A stretch of 33,296 nucleotides of DNA, from assembly GCA_946482295.1 (NCBI GenBank), contig CAMLRB010000006.1, positions 1 to 33,296 on the forward strand. The letters are read 5' to 3'. A program made the translations under genes and the position numbers. Source of the stretch: an uncultured Bacteriovorax sp. Its GTDB lineage: Bacteria > Bdellovibrionota > Bacteriovoracia > Bacteriovoracales > Bacteriovoracaceae. The notes under the pieces were generated by a model. It did no database searches and was not told the DNA's origin. It saw only the letters and a list, made by a program, of their open reading frames with translations. This document shows positions 23,119 through 31,793 of the stretch, one piece after another (position 1 is the stretch's first letter; every line of letters begins with the position of its first letter).

Positions 23119-24696
23119 TTATAAATCTAAATTCTTATTGTCTCTAATAATTGGTCTTTGCTCAGTCTTTTCTTCTTTACGTAGGTAAGAAGGAGTATCG
23201 AATTCATCTTCATCAAAGTTAATGAATCCTAATTTCTCAGCAATTGACTTAGCTCTTGTATTGCTTCCAATGTTTGACTCAAATTCAGCTTTAGGTGCTG
23301 GTGTTGCAGCTACTGGTCTTGATGGAGTTGAGTTTTCGTAACGGTTAGCTGCATCTCTAATCGATTGGATTAAACGAGATGGTTGCTGCTGTTGTGGAGC
23401 AGCCTGCGTTCCCATTTCTTCTTCGTGTGAAGCATTTGAGTAAGCATTTCTATCTCTCATAAAACGATCAAAGTCTGAGCGATCATCAAATCCAAAGTCT
23501 GATTCTACTGAAGCTGCTGGAGCTGCAGTTTGAACTGGTGCTTGAGCAACTGGAGCTGGACGGCTCACTGGTGCAGCTTGTGGCGCTTCCATGATTGGTT
23601 CAATTTTTGGGGCCGGAGCTGGTGTTTCTACAATTGGAGTAGGTGCAACTGGCTGAGAAAAACTTTGTGAGAAAGAAGATTGTTGAGACATTTGAGAAGA
23701 AGCTGATGCAGATGAACCTGCATGTGCTCTGATTTGTCCACCAAGTCCAGTTGCGATAACTGTAACTTTGATATCTTCGCCAGCGTTGTTATCAATAACT
23801 GTTCCGAAAATGATTTCAGCATTTTCATCAGCAGCTTCCATGATAAGTGTAACGGCTTCATTTGTTTCGTGCATAGTAAGTGTATCAGAACCAGTAATGT
23901 TAATGATGATACCTGTTGCACCATTAATTGAAATATCTTCAAGAAGTGGTGAGCTGATAGCTTCCGTTGCAGCTTTAATCGCACGACCTGCACCTTGAGC
24001 AACACCTGTACCCATTAGAGCAAGACCTTTGTTTGCCATAACTGTAGAAACGTCAGCAAAGTCAGCGTTGATATGACCAGTGTTATTGATCAAATCAGAG
24101 ATACCGCGAACAGCATTTAGAAGAACTTCATCAGCACGCTTGAAAGTATCAACGAGTGATAAATTTTCGCCCGCAAGGTAGAGAAGTCTCTGGTTAGGAA
24201 TCGTGATAAGTGAGTCTACACTTTCTTCAAGATTTCTAATCCCTTCTTCAGCTTGTTTGAATCTTTTTTTACCTTCGAAAACGAATGGTTTCGTGACAAC
24301 ACCAACAGTAAGTGCGCCAAGCTCTTTTGCTAATTTTGCGATAACTGGAGCAGCTCCAGTTCCTGTACCACCACCCATACCAGCAGTGATGAAAACCATA
24401 TCTGCACCTTTAAGAACTTCCGAAATTTTTTCGTAGTCTTCTAGAGCTGATTTTTTTCCGATTTCTGGGTTAGCACCAGCGCCAAGACCTTTAGTAACTG
24501 TTCCACCTAACTGAATTTTTGTTTCAGCAAGTGAAATGCTAAGGGCCTGAGCGTCTGTATTTGCTACGATGTATTCTACACCTGAAAGTCCTGAACGGAT
24601 CATTGTATTGACGGCATTACATCCACCACCACCGACTCCGACAACCTTGATTCTGGCGCCGTTGATTCTATTGTTTGTATCTGTCATCTCGAACAT
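23119..24696 (-). CDS. ftsZ: Cell division protein FtsZ
   Basis: The 525-residue tubulin-like GTPase builds the Z ring. The globular domain (about 1-325) shows [15 protein letters not shown], the signature [12 protein letters not shown] (106-117) and the catalytic-loop region [11 protein letters not shown]. It is followed by a long variable linker rich in Pro, Ala, Gln and Ser (about 325-490), and then [13 protein letters not shown], which fits the conserved C-terminal peptide that binds FtsA. About 18 further residues follow that peptide, whereas it usually lies at or very near the end. GGGAGGA precedes the ATG. It is the last gene of the division cluster, 31 bases after ftsA. Length exceeds the usual 380-400 because of the linker. 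Confidence 0.98.
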   Translation of the reverse strand: MFEMTDTNNRINGARIKVVGVGGGGCNAVNTMIRSGLSGVEYIVANTDAQALSISLAETKIQLGGTVTKGLGAGANPEIGKKSALEDYEKISEVLKGADMVFITAGMGGGTGTGAAPVIAKLAKELGALTVGVVTKPFVFEGKKRFKQAEEGIRNLEESVDSLITIPNQRLLYLAGENLSLVDTFKRADEVLLNAVRGISDLINNTGHINADFADVSTVMANKGLALMGTGVAQGAGRAIKAATEAISSPLLEDISINGATGIIINITGSDTLTMHETNEAVTLIMEAADENAEIIFGTVIDNNAGEDIKVTVIATGLGGQIRAHAGSSASASSQMSQQSSFSQSFSQPVAPTPIVETPAPAPKIEPIMEAPQAAPVSRPAPVAQAPVQTAAPAASVESDFGFDDRSDFDRFMRDRNAYSNASHEEEMGTQAAPQQQQPSRLIQSIRDAANRYENSTPSRPVAATPAPKAEFESNIGSNTRAKSIAEKLGFINFDEDEFDTPSYLRKEEKTEQRPIIRDNKNLDL

Positions 24697-24727
24697 AATT
24701 CCTCCCTAGGAACTTCAGAAAAAATTT

Positions 24728-26011
24728 TTAAAATATTTCTTTGAATACCGACTTTAGCGACTCACTTAGTTTCCCAATGAGGTCAGTCGTTGATTCTGTT
24801 GATTCTTTTTCTTTAGAGAACACAACTCGGTGATTGCTAGAAGCTGATTGGCCTTGTGTTGGCACGTAAGGTTTTCTTTTTGCGGCTTCAATCAATAGAC
24901 CAAGTACCGTGGAAAATTTCGGGTTCTGCATAATGTTTGTCATTCCACCAAATGGAATAGGAAAACCAATTTTGCAAGAACGCATAAGGATGTATTCCCC
25001 CAGTTCTGGCATTCCCTTAATTAGGGCACCACCACCAGTAAGAACGAATCCACCAGCAACTTCGCCGGTAAGTTTCTTTTCATCAATCATTGTTCTGACA
25101 ACATCAAAAAGCTCTTCAGCGCGAGCGCCTAAAACTTCAGCGACAACACTTAGTTGAACTTCGCGAGGTTTTGTCCCCGAAAGACCTTGAACTGTAATGT
25201 GAGCCGATTGATTAAGTTGTTCAGCAAGAACACTTCCGTGATTGATTTTAATTCTTTCCGCTTCATTGTGAGGAATTTTCAGAGCAACCGCTAGGTCGTT
25301 CGTGAAGTGGTTCCCGCCGATTGGAATAATTTGTGAGTGAATAAGACTTCCATCTTTCCAAACAGCAATATCAGTTGTTCCACCGCCAATATCAACAAGG
25401 ACAACACCAAGCTCTTTTTCTTCTGGAGAAAGAACTGCTTCAGAAGAAGCTAATGGCTGAAGAGTAATATGTTCAGCATCGATTCCTGTCTGCTCAACAC
25501 ATTTAACCAAGTTTTGGATAAGTGGAATTGATCCCGTTACGATGTGAACGTGCGCTTCAAGACGAACTCCACACATCCCAATTGGATTTTTAATTCCCGT
25601 TGTATTGTCTACACGAAACTCTTGTGGAATGACGTGAAGGATATCTCTATCTGAAGGAATCACGACTGCTTTAGCAGCTTCCAAAACGCGATCAACGTCG
25701 TCTTGAGTGATTTCTTTTCCTTTAATAGCAACAACTCCTGATGAGTTGAAACTATAGATGTGGCTTCCGGCAATCCCGATAGTTGCTGAAGTGATGTTCA
25801 CTCCGGCCATCAGTCTTGCTTCTTCCAGCGAATTCTGAATTGAACGAACTGTTTTATCGATGTTAACGACTGAGCCTTTCTTAAGTCCATAAGAAGGGTG
25901 TGTGCCGATTCCGATAATTTCAAGTTCTGAGTTTGGATGTTGAAGACCAACGATTGTACAAACTTTCGTTGTTCCTACATCAAGACCTACAATGATGTTT
26001 TTTTCGTTCAT
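24728..26011 (-). CDS. ftsA: Cell division protein FtsA
   Basis: This 427-residue actin-like ATPase anchors FtsZ to the membrane. The nucleotide-binding motifs are VGLDVGTTKVCTIVG at the N-terminus, VLVDIGGGTTDIAVW in the middle and FVLTGGGALIKGM (adenosine region). The 1C domain region (NSLEEARLMAGVNI, SFNSSGVVAIKG) is in place. The last 14 or so residues (KLSESLKSVFKEIF) form the amphipathic membrane-targeting helix. AAAGGA lies upstream of the ATG. The order ftsQ-ftsA-ftsZ is the classical one. Length is typical. Confidence 0.97.
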   Translation of the reverse strand: MNEKNIIVGLDVGTTKVCTIVGLQHPNSELEIIGIGTHPSYGLKKGSVVNIDKTVRSIQNSLEEARLMAGVNITSATIGIAGSHIYSFNSSGVVAIKGKEITQDDVDRVLEAAKAVVIPSDRDILHVIPQEFRVDNTTGIKNPIGMCGVRLEAHVHIVTGSIPLIQNLVKCVEQTGIDAEHITLQPLASSEAVLSPEEKELGVVLVDIGGGTTDIAVWKDGSLIHSQIIPIGGNHFTNDLAVALKIPHNEAERIKINHGSVLAEQLNQSAHITVQGLSGTKPREVQLSVVAEVLGARAEELFDVVRTMIDEKKLTGEVAGGFVLTGGGALIKGMPELGEYILMRSCKIGFPIPFGGMTNIMQNPKFSTVLGLLIEAAKRKPYVPTQGQSASSNHRVVFSKEKESTESTTDLIGKLSESLKSVFKEIF

Positions 26012-26069
26012 AATGAGAATCCTTTCTCTATTGATCGATGCGCGACAGATTCATTCTGTCATTAAAATC

Positions 26070-26885
26070 CTAGAATTTATCATTAAACTTGACAACAACT
26101 TTTTTGCTGTTTGTAAGATTGATAATGGCTGGAATTTTTTCTTTTAATTCCATATAGTTCACAATCTTATCAAGCTTCACTAATTTATCATTCCATTCAT
26201 CTAGTCCCATAAAGACACTAGATGGATGCCCATTGATTGAAAGAATTATAGTAAGTTCCTTCGAATCGTTGAGAATGACCTCTGAAAGTTTTTTACGAAG
26301 ACCAGGTCTCATCTCTTTTACAAGATTAGTAACTTCTGTCTGGACTTGGTCTTCCATCTCACCAACTGGCATTGAGAGATAAGGAAGATCATGAGTAAGT
26401 TTCTTTTCACTTCTAAGAAGAGCTTCGTAAGTTGGATCGAAAAGTTGTCCGTTATCAACAAGGATGGCTTCGTAAGAATCGTGAGTATCTTTCTTATAAA
26501 TTTGAACCTTCATCAAAGGCTCTGGACAATTAAAGTTGAGATCGAGAACTTTGCTATAAGGATCGTATTGAATTTTATAATCGCTTACGAAGTATTTATC
26601 ACTCCATTTTTCAGACATTATTTTTAGTTTAACGTCGCGAAGAGAATGAGTTTGTTCAAATGTTTTTACTACTTGTAAGGCCATCGTTCCTGCTGGACGA
26701 GTTGGGCATTTCCCGAGGCTAGAGCGGTATGAAAGATCAGCATTGAATTGTTCAGTTGGCCCGAGTGAAGATGTGACGATGTTTGTGACAACAAGAATGG
26801 CGATAACGCCAAATACGACAAAAAATTTTTTTGATTTTAAAAAAGCCACAATCATCCCTGATTTCTTTTTGTTCCCCTGGCCCAC
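26070..26885 (-). CDS. ftsQ: FtsQ-like divisome membrane protein
   Basis: The call rests on position (between murB and ftsA) and topology. The 271 residues have a short basic N-terminus, one membrane helix (FFVVFGVIAILVVTNIV, about 20-37) and a periplasmic domain. The C-terminal part (KLVKLDKIVNYMELKEKIPA, then a strand ending KKVVVKF) has the shape of the FtsQ beta domain. The POTRA region next to the membrane is not obvious by eye and the sequence is very divergent. FtsQ bridges the cytoplasmic and periplasmic divisome. The GTG at 26885 has no clear ribosome site; translation could start at the ATG ten codons later. Confidence 0.65.
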   Translation of the reverse strand: MGQGNKKKSGMIVAFLKSKKFFVVFGVIAILVVTNIVTSSLGPTEQFNADLSYRSSLGKCPTRPAGTMALQVVKTFEQTHSLRDVKLKIMSEKWSDKYFVSDYKIQYDPYSKVLDLNFNCPEPLMKVQIYKKDTHDSYEAILVDNGQLFDPTYEALLRSEKKLTHDLPYLSMPVGEMEDQVQTEVTNLVKEMRPGLRKKLSEVILNDSKELTIILSINGHPSSVFMGLDEWNDKLVKLDKIVNYMELKEKIPAIINLTNSKKVVVKFNDKF

Positions 26886-26957
26886 ATTATATCTATAATT
26901 TATTCAGCTCGACAAGTGACGATGCGAATTGAAATACTGAAGTGATTCGGTCGGAAT

Positions 26958-27860
26958 TTAGAATTCTACTTCTGGCGAGAAGTTCACTCCGTATTGAAGT
27001 CTCATTTCCTTCTGGAGAATTCCAATCATTGTGAGAACGTCTTCATAAGTACTGTCGCCTTTGTTTTCCATGAAGTTCGCATGCTTTGGACTTACTTGAA
27101 GATTTTTGTAGGTTAAACCTTTGAGGCCCACCATATCGATGAATTGACCAGCTCTGCAGGTTAAATCTCTTTCTTTATCCTGATAGTTTTTAAAAATGCA
27201 TCCACAAGTCCATTCTTTTAATGGTTGAGTGCGAGTTCGCATTTCCAAGTATTCTTTGATTTTTTTCGAAATAGCTGGATCCTGTCCAAAATGAACAAGC
27301 TTGGCGCCAACAATGACGTCACCTTTATTTACGAAATGGTTGTGTCTGTATGAAAAAGAAGTCGAGTCAATGATGATGTTTTTTTCTTCCCCTGCAGCCG
27401 TGACGAGAGTGACTTCCCTAACCAAAGAACCAATCTCACCCAAATTCGTTCCAGCGTTCATAAATAGGGCGCCTCCCAGGCTCGCTGGAATTCCTGTGAA
27501 AACTTCCCATCCCTTTAATCCAAACTTGTTAGCGTGGCTTGTGAGTGTAGCAAGTGATACAGATGCTGGTAGGTCGTAAACTTCGCGCGGTTCATCTAGA
27601 AGCGTTTTATCAAATTCAAAATCAAGTTGAATATAAGGAATTTCCGAATGCTCTGGTAGGAGCACGTTTGCTCCCCACCCAAGAACGCGATAGTTAATTT
27701 TATGAGAGGCAAGGACTTTGATTGTTTTTTTAAGGGCAAGAACGGTGTGAACTGTAATTAAGTCGCCAACAGCATTAAGTCTCATTGTAGAGAACTTCTT
27801 TAGATCTTTATTCTCTTCAACTGTAACGCCGGGGAAATTGAGCTCAGATTTTATAAGCAT
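26958..27860 (-). CDS. murB: UDP-N-acetylenolpyruvoylglucosamine reductase
   Basis: The 300-residue flavoenzyme reduces UDP-enolpyruvyl-GlcNAc to UDP-MurNAc. Recognisable parts are the FAD-binding start (FSTMRLNAVGDLITVH), the VLGWGANVLL turn, GIPASLGGALFMNAGTNLGEIGSLV, YRHNHF, RTRTQPL and the C-terminal GVNFSPEVEF with the conserved Glu. In the proton-donor motif (usually GSxFKNP with an active-site Ser) this protein reads CGCIFKNYQ, so a Cys takes the Ser position. AAGGATTAAGG precedes the ATG. The gene follows a tiny ORF by 23 bases and precedes ftsQ by 72. Confidence 0.95.
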   Translation of the reverse strand: MLIKSELNFPGVTVEENKDLKKFSTMRLNAVGDLITVHTVLALKKTIKVLASHKINYRVLGWGANVLLPEHSEIPYIQLDFEFDKTLLDEPREVYDLPASVSLATLTSHANKFGLKGWEVFTGIPASLGGALFMNAGTNLGEIGSLVREVTLVTAAGEEKNIIIDSTSFSYRHNHFVNKGDVIVGAKLVHFGQDPAISKKIKEYLEMRTRTQPLKEWTCGCIFKNYQDKERDLTCRAGQFIDMVGLKGLTYKNLQVSPKHANFMENKGDSTYEDVLTMIGILQKEMRLQYGVNFSPEVEF

Positions 27861-27883
27861 GCCTTAATCCTTGTTAACATTTT

Positions 27884-27979
27884 TTATTCTCTAGAGTGCT
27901 GGTTGTCCAGGAGAATGACAGTAGCAAAAGATGATGCCAAGAAAAGAAAGCTCAAACTAAATATCATAGTCAGATTCAT
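27884..27979 (-). CDS. Small single-pass membrane protein (31 residues) in the dcw cluster
   Basis: An ATG at 27979 overlaps the stop of the gene before it as ATGA, a typical translational-coupling junction. It opens 31 codons to a TAA at 27886-27884. The product is mostly one hydrophobic helix (MNLTMIFSLSFLFLASSF, then ATVILL) followed by the polar tail DNQHSRE. It would sit in the inner membrane or be a minimal signal-like peptide. murB starts 23 bases later. The start relies on coupling, since no strong Shine-Dalgarno is seen. I know of no named family. A chance ORF filling the gap is the alternative. Confidence 0.5.
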   Translation of the reverse strand: MNLTMIFSLSFLFLASSFATVILLDNQHSRE

Positions 27980-28842
27980 TTTCTGGCCCCAGGGTTGATG
28001 GGGGTATTATACTTCTCTGTCATATATTTAAAAAAAGTCTCTTCTTCTTTTTTATTTGAGGGAATCCATTCAATCAACTGATCTTTCGTGCGAACAATTT
28101 TTCGGTCTTTGATTTTCAAAACGTAGGCATTTTCTGGTGAATCTGGAAGTGGAAGGAAAATAGTTGTAACGCCACTTGCTTCAAATAAAGTTGAGTAACG
28201 AATGGCCACTTCCATATAGAGTTCATTATCTATTAAAAGTGCACTTGCAACATCATAACTAAAAGTTTGTCCTTCAATGATTCCATTATCAACATAAAAA
28301 AAGTTGATCCTATAAACAATCTTCTCTCCTTCGCGAAGATATTCAGCGAAAAAATAAATAAGGGTTTCTTCGCTAAATTTGAATGTCGTTTTGTATATAG
28401 CATTTCCGTTTTTAAGAAAAGCATCGGCCCGTTGAAGTCGATCTTGCAGAATACTTTTCCAAATAGGATCTTCGGGATTAGCTTTATTAAAAAAGCTGTT
28501 GGTCATTGAGAAAACACCTTGATCATATTCGTCAATTCTTTGCTTGAGTGCAACATACTCCTCATGAGACATCTGCAGTTCGGATTTGTTTGTTTGTGCT
28601 TTAGATAATGGTGGTTCTTTAGTTTTACTATCGACTGGTAATGTTTCGGCAGATGTCTTTATTTCTTCGGTCGAATTGGTAGAGATAGTTTTTCGAAATT
28701 GTTTGAGGTCTTCTTTTTGATCGGAACCAGGAGCTAGCATTAAATAACTTAAGCCAGCTCCGGCAATAAAACACAGGACAGAACTTAAAATAAGTTGAAT
28801 TATTTTATTCAACGCCCGCCCATTTTCTAACTGTTTTACCAA
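27976..28842 (-). CDS. Single-pass membrane protein of unknown function between murC and murB
   Basis: Up to 288 residues, with one membrane helix near 15-36 (IIQLILSSVLCFIAGAGLSYLML). A charged linker with helical propensity follows (about 40-110, SKAQTNKSELQMSHEEYVAL), then a beta-rich C-terminal domain predicted to face the periplasm (about 140-285). The ATG at 28842 overlaps murC by 38 bases; the TTG at 28812, just before the membrane helix, is a possible alternative. It is coupled to the next small ORF by ATGA. Its place in the cluster suggests a cell-envelope or division job, but I recognise no family. Confidence 0.72.
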   Translation of the reverse strand: MVKQLENGRALNKIIQLILSSVLCFIAGAGLSYLMLAPGSDQKEDLKQFRKTISTNSTEEIKTSAETLPVDSKTKEPPLSKAQTNKSELQMSHEEYVALKQRIDEYDQGVFSMTNSFFNKANPEDPIWKSILQDRLQRADAFLKNGNAIYKTTFKFSEETLIYFFAEYLREGEKIVYRINFFYVDNGIIEGQTFSYDVASALLIDNELYMEVAIRYSTLFEASGVTTIFLPLPDSPENAYVLKIKDRKIVRTKDQLIEWIPSNKKEEETFFKYMTEKYNTPINPGARK

Positions 28843-30193
28843 TCGATCCTGCTCCTAAAGTAACAACGATTGTTTTTTCAGCTTTTTGAGCTTCAATCAA
28901 TGGAACAAGTTCATCGATGCTTGCTACTTTCTTAGCAAAGTTAGGGTGAAGTTGATTGATATCTTCAATTAAACGGTCTGTGCTGATTCCATCGATTTCA
29001 GTTTCGCTCGCAGCATAAATAGGGAGAAGATAAAGTTCATCCGCATCGTTAAAGCAATGCAGGAATTGATTCCAGCAATCGCGTGTACGTGTATAGCGAT
29101 GAGGTTCAAAGATAACAATTTTTTTGTAGTCACTTCTAGTGTCTTTCACGATTCTCAGTGTAGAAGCGATTTCCGTTGGATGGTGTCCGTAATCATCAAC
29201 AACTTCAAAAGTTTTCTCTTTGTGGAGAAGTTGAAATCTTCTACCAACGCCTTCTAGTTTTGTTACCGCTTGGGAAATTCGCTCGAACGGTAGACCCATG
29301 TGATAAGCAAGAGCAGTAGCCCCCAAACAGTTTAGAATATTGTGGCGACCTGGAAGATTAATATGAAAAGCTGTTTGCTTTTCACCTTTGTAATAGAGAT
29401 CAAACGTTGTATCGAAGTGGCCGTATTGAATATTTCTCGCTTCAAAATCAGCTAACGTCTCAATTCCAAACGTCACTGCTGGTCGATTCATGTGAGTTTT
29501 AAGGTCCATTAATTTTTCATCATGAGCATTGAGGGCCACAACACCATAAAAAGGAATCTTATTAGCAAACTCAACGAATGCTTTGAATAGATTTCCTTCT
29601 GTTCCGTAATGGTCCATATGATCGTTATCAATGTTCGTGATTACCGACATAACTGGAGTCAAAAGAAGAAATGAGCCATCTGATTCATCTGCTTCAGCGA
29701 CCAAAAAATCACTCTTACCAACTTTCGCATGACCTTTTAGGTTTTTTACAATGCCACCAATAATATATGTTGGATCAAGATCACACTCTTGAAGAATTGT
29801 TGCGAGAAAAGACGTCGTTGTTGTTTTACCGTGAGTTCCAGCTACAGCAAGTCCATATTTTAAACGCATAAGTTCAGCTAGCATTTCCGCGCGACGAATG
29901 ACTGGAATTCCCTCAGCAATAGCGCGTGCTACTTCTGGATTTTTTTCATTAACCGCAGAGCTGTAAACGAGAACAGTTACTGAGTTTAAATTCTCAGCGC
30001 TGTGACCGATGTGAACTTCAGCCCCCATCGAACGAAGCTTTTTTACGTTTGCTGATTCTGCAGCATCTGAACCGGAAACTTTATATCCGAGCGAAAGAAG
30101 GACTTCTGCAATTCCACTCATTCCTATACCGCCGATACCGACGAAGTGAATTTTAACAAAGTTCTGCTTTAAAGCTGAATGAGTTCTGAACAC
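28805..30193 (-). CDS. murC: UDP-N-acetylmuramate--L-alanine ligase
   Basis: The GTG at 30193 is preferred to the TTG at 30199, because the AAGGAG site ends right against the TTG but lies six bases before the GTG; this gives 462 residues. MurC adds L-Ala to UDP-MurNAc. All family landmarks are intact: HFVGIGGIGMSGIAEVL, the P-loop AGTHGKTTTT, EADESDGSFL, NIDNDHMDHYG, LPGRHNILNCLGA, GVGRRFQ, DDYGHHPTEI and the late FEPHRYTRT. It is thus a useful control for the degenerate MurD-like protein in the same cluster. It follows ftsW by 27 bases with no murG between them, and its end overlaps the next gene. Confidence 0.97.
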   Translation of the reverse strand: MFRTHSALKQNFVKIHFVGIGGIGMSGIAEVLLSLGYKVSGSDAAESANVKKLRSMGAEVHIGHSAENLNSVTVLVYSSAVNEKNPEVARAIAEGIPVIRRAEMLAELMRLKYGLAVAGTHGKTTTTSFLATILQECDLDPTYIIGGIVKNLKGHAKVGKSDFLVAEADESDGSFLLLTPVMSVITNIDNDHMDHYGTEGNLFKAFVEFANKIPFYGVVALNAHDEKLMDLKTHMNRPAVTFGIETLADFEARNIQYGHFDTTFDLYYKGEKQTAFHINLPGRHNILNCLGATALAYHMGLPFERISQAVTKLEGVGRRFQLLHKEKTFEVVDDYGHHPTEIASTLRIVKDTRSDYKKIVIFEPHRYTRTRDCWNQFLHCFNDADELYLLPIYAASETEIDGISTDRLIEDINQLHPNFAKKVASIDELVPLIEAQKAEKTIVVTLGAGSIGKTVRKWAGVE

Positions 30194-30220
30194 TGACAAC
30201 TCCTTGGATAATTTTTGGGA

Positions 30221-31408
30221 TTAGACGTAAACTTCTTCGTCCATATCGCTGTTGATTCCTTTTGGAGATGAAGACCTACGAGTACGAGGCGCTTCACTCT
30301 CAAGAAGCGAATCACGATAACCCTTTACTACGGAAAGGAGAAGTCCGATACCAAAAAAATTACAGAGAAGAGATGATCCGCCATAGCTAATAAAAGGAAG
30401 ATTCAACCCCTTAGTAGGAAGTAATCCCAGAACAACGCCCATGTTCAAAAGCGCCTGGAGACCAAGCACAAAAATGATCGAAGATCCCATAATGATTCCG
30501 ATTCGATCTTTGATTTGCAAGGCCAACTTAAAGCCAAAATAAATAAAAGCAATGAAGAGGCAAACAATAAAAAATACACCAACGAATCCTAACTCTTCAC
30601 CAATAACGGAGAAGATAAAGTCGTTGTGCGCTTCAGGAAGATAGAACAGTTTTTCGTTACTGTTTCCTAATCCTTCTCCTAGCAATGAGCCATTGGCGAA
30701 GGCCATATAAGATTGAATGATTTGAAAGCCCGAACCTTGGGGATTTTTCCAAGGATCAAGATATGTCAGCATCCTCTTTACACGATAGGCCTGGGAGAAA
30801 AGTACGAACACACCGGCCACGCCTCCACCTAGCAAAGTCATGTAAAAATATTTGCGGGGAAAAGAACTCATAAAACATACAAACGAGATAACAACGAAAC
30901 AAATGAAAAATGTACCAAAGTCTGGCTGTTTAATGAGCAGAGCTAGCGGGAGAAAAAGAGTTCCTCCATGCTTCAAACGCTCTTTCGTATCCATCTTGTT
31001 CCAATTTTCGAAGAAAGAAAGAGCTGAAAGAATAACCGTAAATTTTACAATTTCACCTGGCTGCAAACTAAATCCACCAAAAGATAACCAGCGACTGGCA
31101 CCTTTAGCAGAGTTCCCGATTCCTTTAATAATCGTAAGTGCCACAATCATAGAAGCAGCTATGTTGATGATGTATCCATATTTAATCCAAAACGTGTATT
31201 TCGTTTTAGAGACAACAAATGCCACTGCAATTGAAAGGAAAAAATAAATAAGTTGGCGAGTAATATAATGAAGTGAACTTCCAAAATTTTCAGTCGCCAA
31301 AATGTATGACGAAGACCACACCATGATCAAACCGATCGTGATAATAATCGCCAATGTAGTAAGAAATAATTTTATTAATTTATCAACGTCGTTAAGCTGC
31401 TCATTCAT
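30221..31408 (-). CDS. ftsW: Septal peptidoglycan glycosyltransferase FtsW
   Basis: The 395-residue SEDS-family membrane protein has about ten membrane segments and polymerises lipid II at the septum with its partner penicillin-binding protein. Typical features are MVWSSSYILA near the start, KGIGNSAKGASRWLSFGGFSLQPGEIVKF, the large extracytoplasmic loop with YLDPWKNPQGSGFQIIQSYMA, EAHNDFIFSVIGEELGFVG and LPTKGLNLPFISYGGSSLLCN. RodA shares these, but location in the dcw cluster favours FtsW. The ATG has no clear Shine-Dalgarno sequence. The C-terminal 35 residues are a charged cytoplasmic tail (LESEAPRTRRSSSPKG). Confidence 0.94.
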   Translation of the reverse strand: MNEQLNDVDKLIKLFLTTLAIIITIGLIMVWSSSYILATENFGSSLHYITRQLIYFFLSIAVAFVVSKTKYTFWIKYGYIINIAASMIVALTIIKGIGNSAKGASRWLSFGGFSLQPGEIVKFTVILSALSFFENWNKMDTKERLKHGGTLFLPLALLIKQPDFGTFFICFVVISFVCFMSSFPRKYFYMTLLGGGVAGVFVLFSQAYRVKRMLTYLDPWKNPQGSGFQIIQSYMAFANGSLLGEGLGNSNEKLFYLPEAHNDFIFSVIGEELGFVGVFFIVCLFIAFIYFGFKLALQIKDRIGIIMGSSIIFVLGLQALLNMGVVLGLLPTKGLNLPFISYGGSSLLCNFFGIGLLLSVVKGYRDSLLESEAPRTRRSSSPKGINSDMDEEVYV

Positions 31409-31480
31409 ACAAATAGAATAACAAACTTTAGTGGATGCAAAAGGTATTTTTTGAGAAGTTTAACCGCGTCTTTTACTTGG

Positions 31481-31789
31481 CTATTTATATTCGTGCCAAT
31501 GTAGACGATCTTTTTTGTAAAGGCGTCCATATGCTGACATTACGAATGTAATTGTCCCAAAAATGATCAACCCCAAAGCAAAACTGAAATACACATTCAT
31601 GATGAGTCCAGCAATTGAGCCAACCATAATTGTGAAGGCAAAATAGATACTAGATTTATTTTGAACGAAGGCTAATTTGCAGAGACGAAGAAGAACATAG
31701 GCGGTTGATGCAAGAACGAGTATTGAAAAAAAAGGCGCTGAAAGAAAAGTTTTGTATAAAAAAGCCAATTCTTCAGTGCCTTTGTTCAT
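31481..31789 (-). CDS. Small membrane protein between murD and ftsW
   Basis: The 102-residue product has three probable membrane helices (about 18-35, 47-63 and 68-85) and a basic, aromatic C-terminal tail (GRLYKKDRLHWHEYK). The ATG lies four bases after the murD-like stop (TAATCAAATG) with no ribosome site of its own, so it depends on coupling. No family is recognised. Standard dcw clusters have no gene of this kind here. Because murD and ftsW work on lipid-linked precursors, an accessory role there is conceivable, but it is inferred from position only. Confidence 0.65.
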   Translation of the reverse strand: MNKGTEELAFLYKTFLSAPFFSILVLASTAYVLLRLCKLAFVQNKSSIYFAFTIMVGSIAGLIMNVYFSFALGLIIFGTITFVMSAYGRLYKKDRLHWHEYK

Positions 31790-31793
31790 TTGA

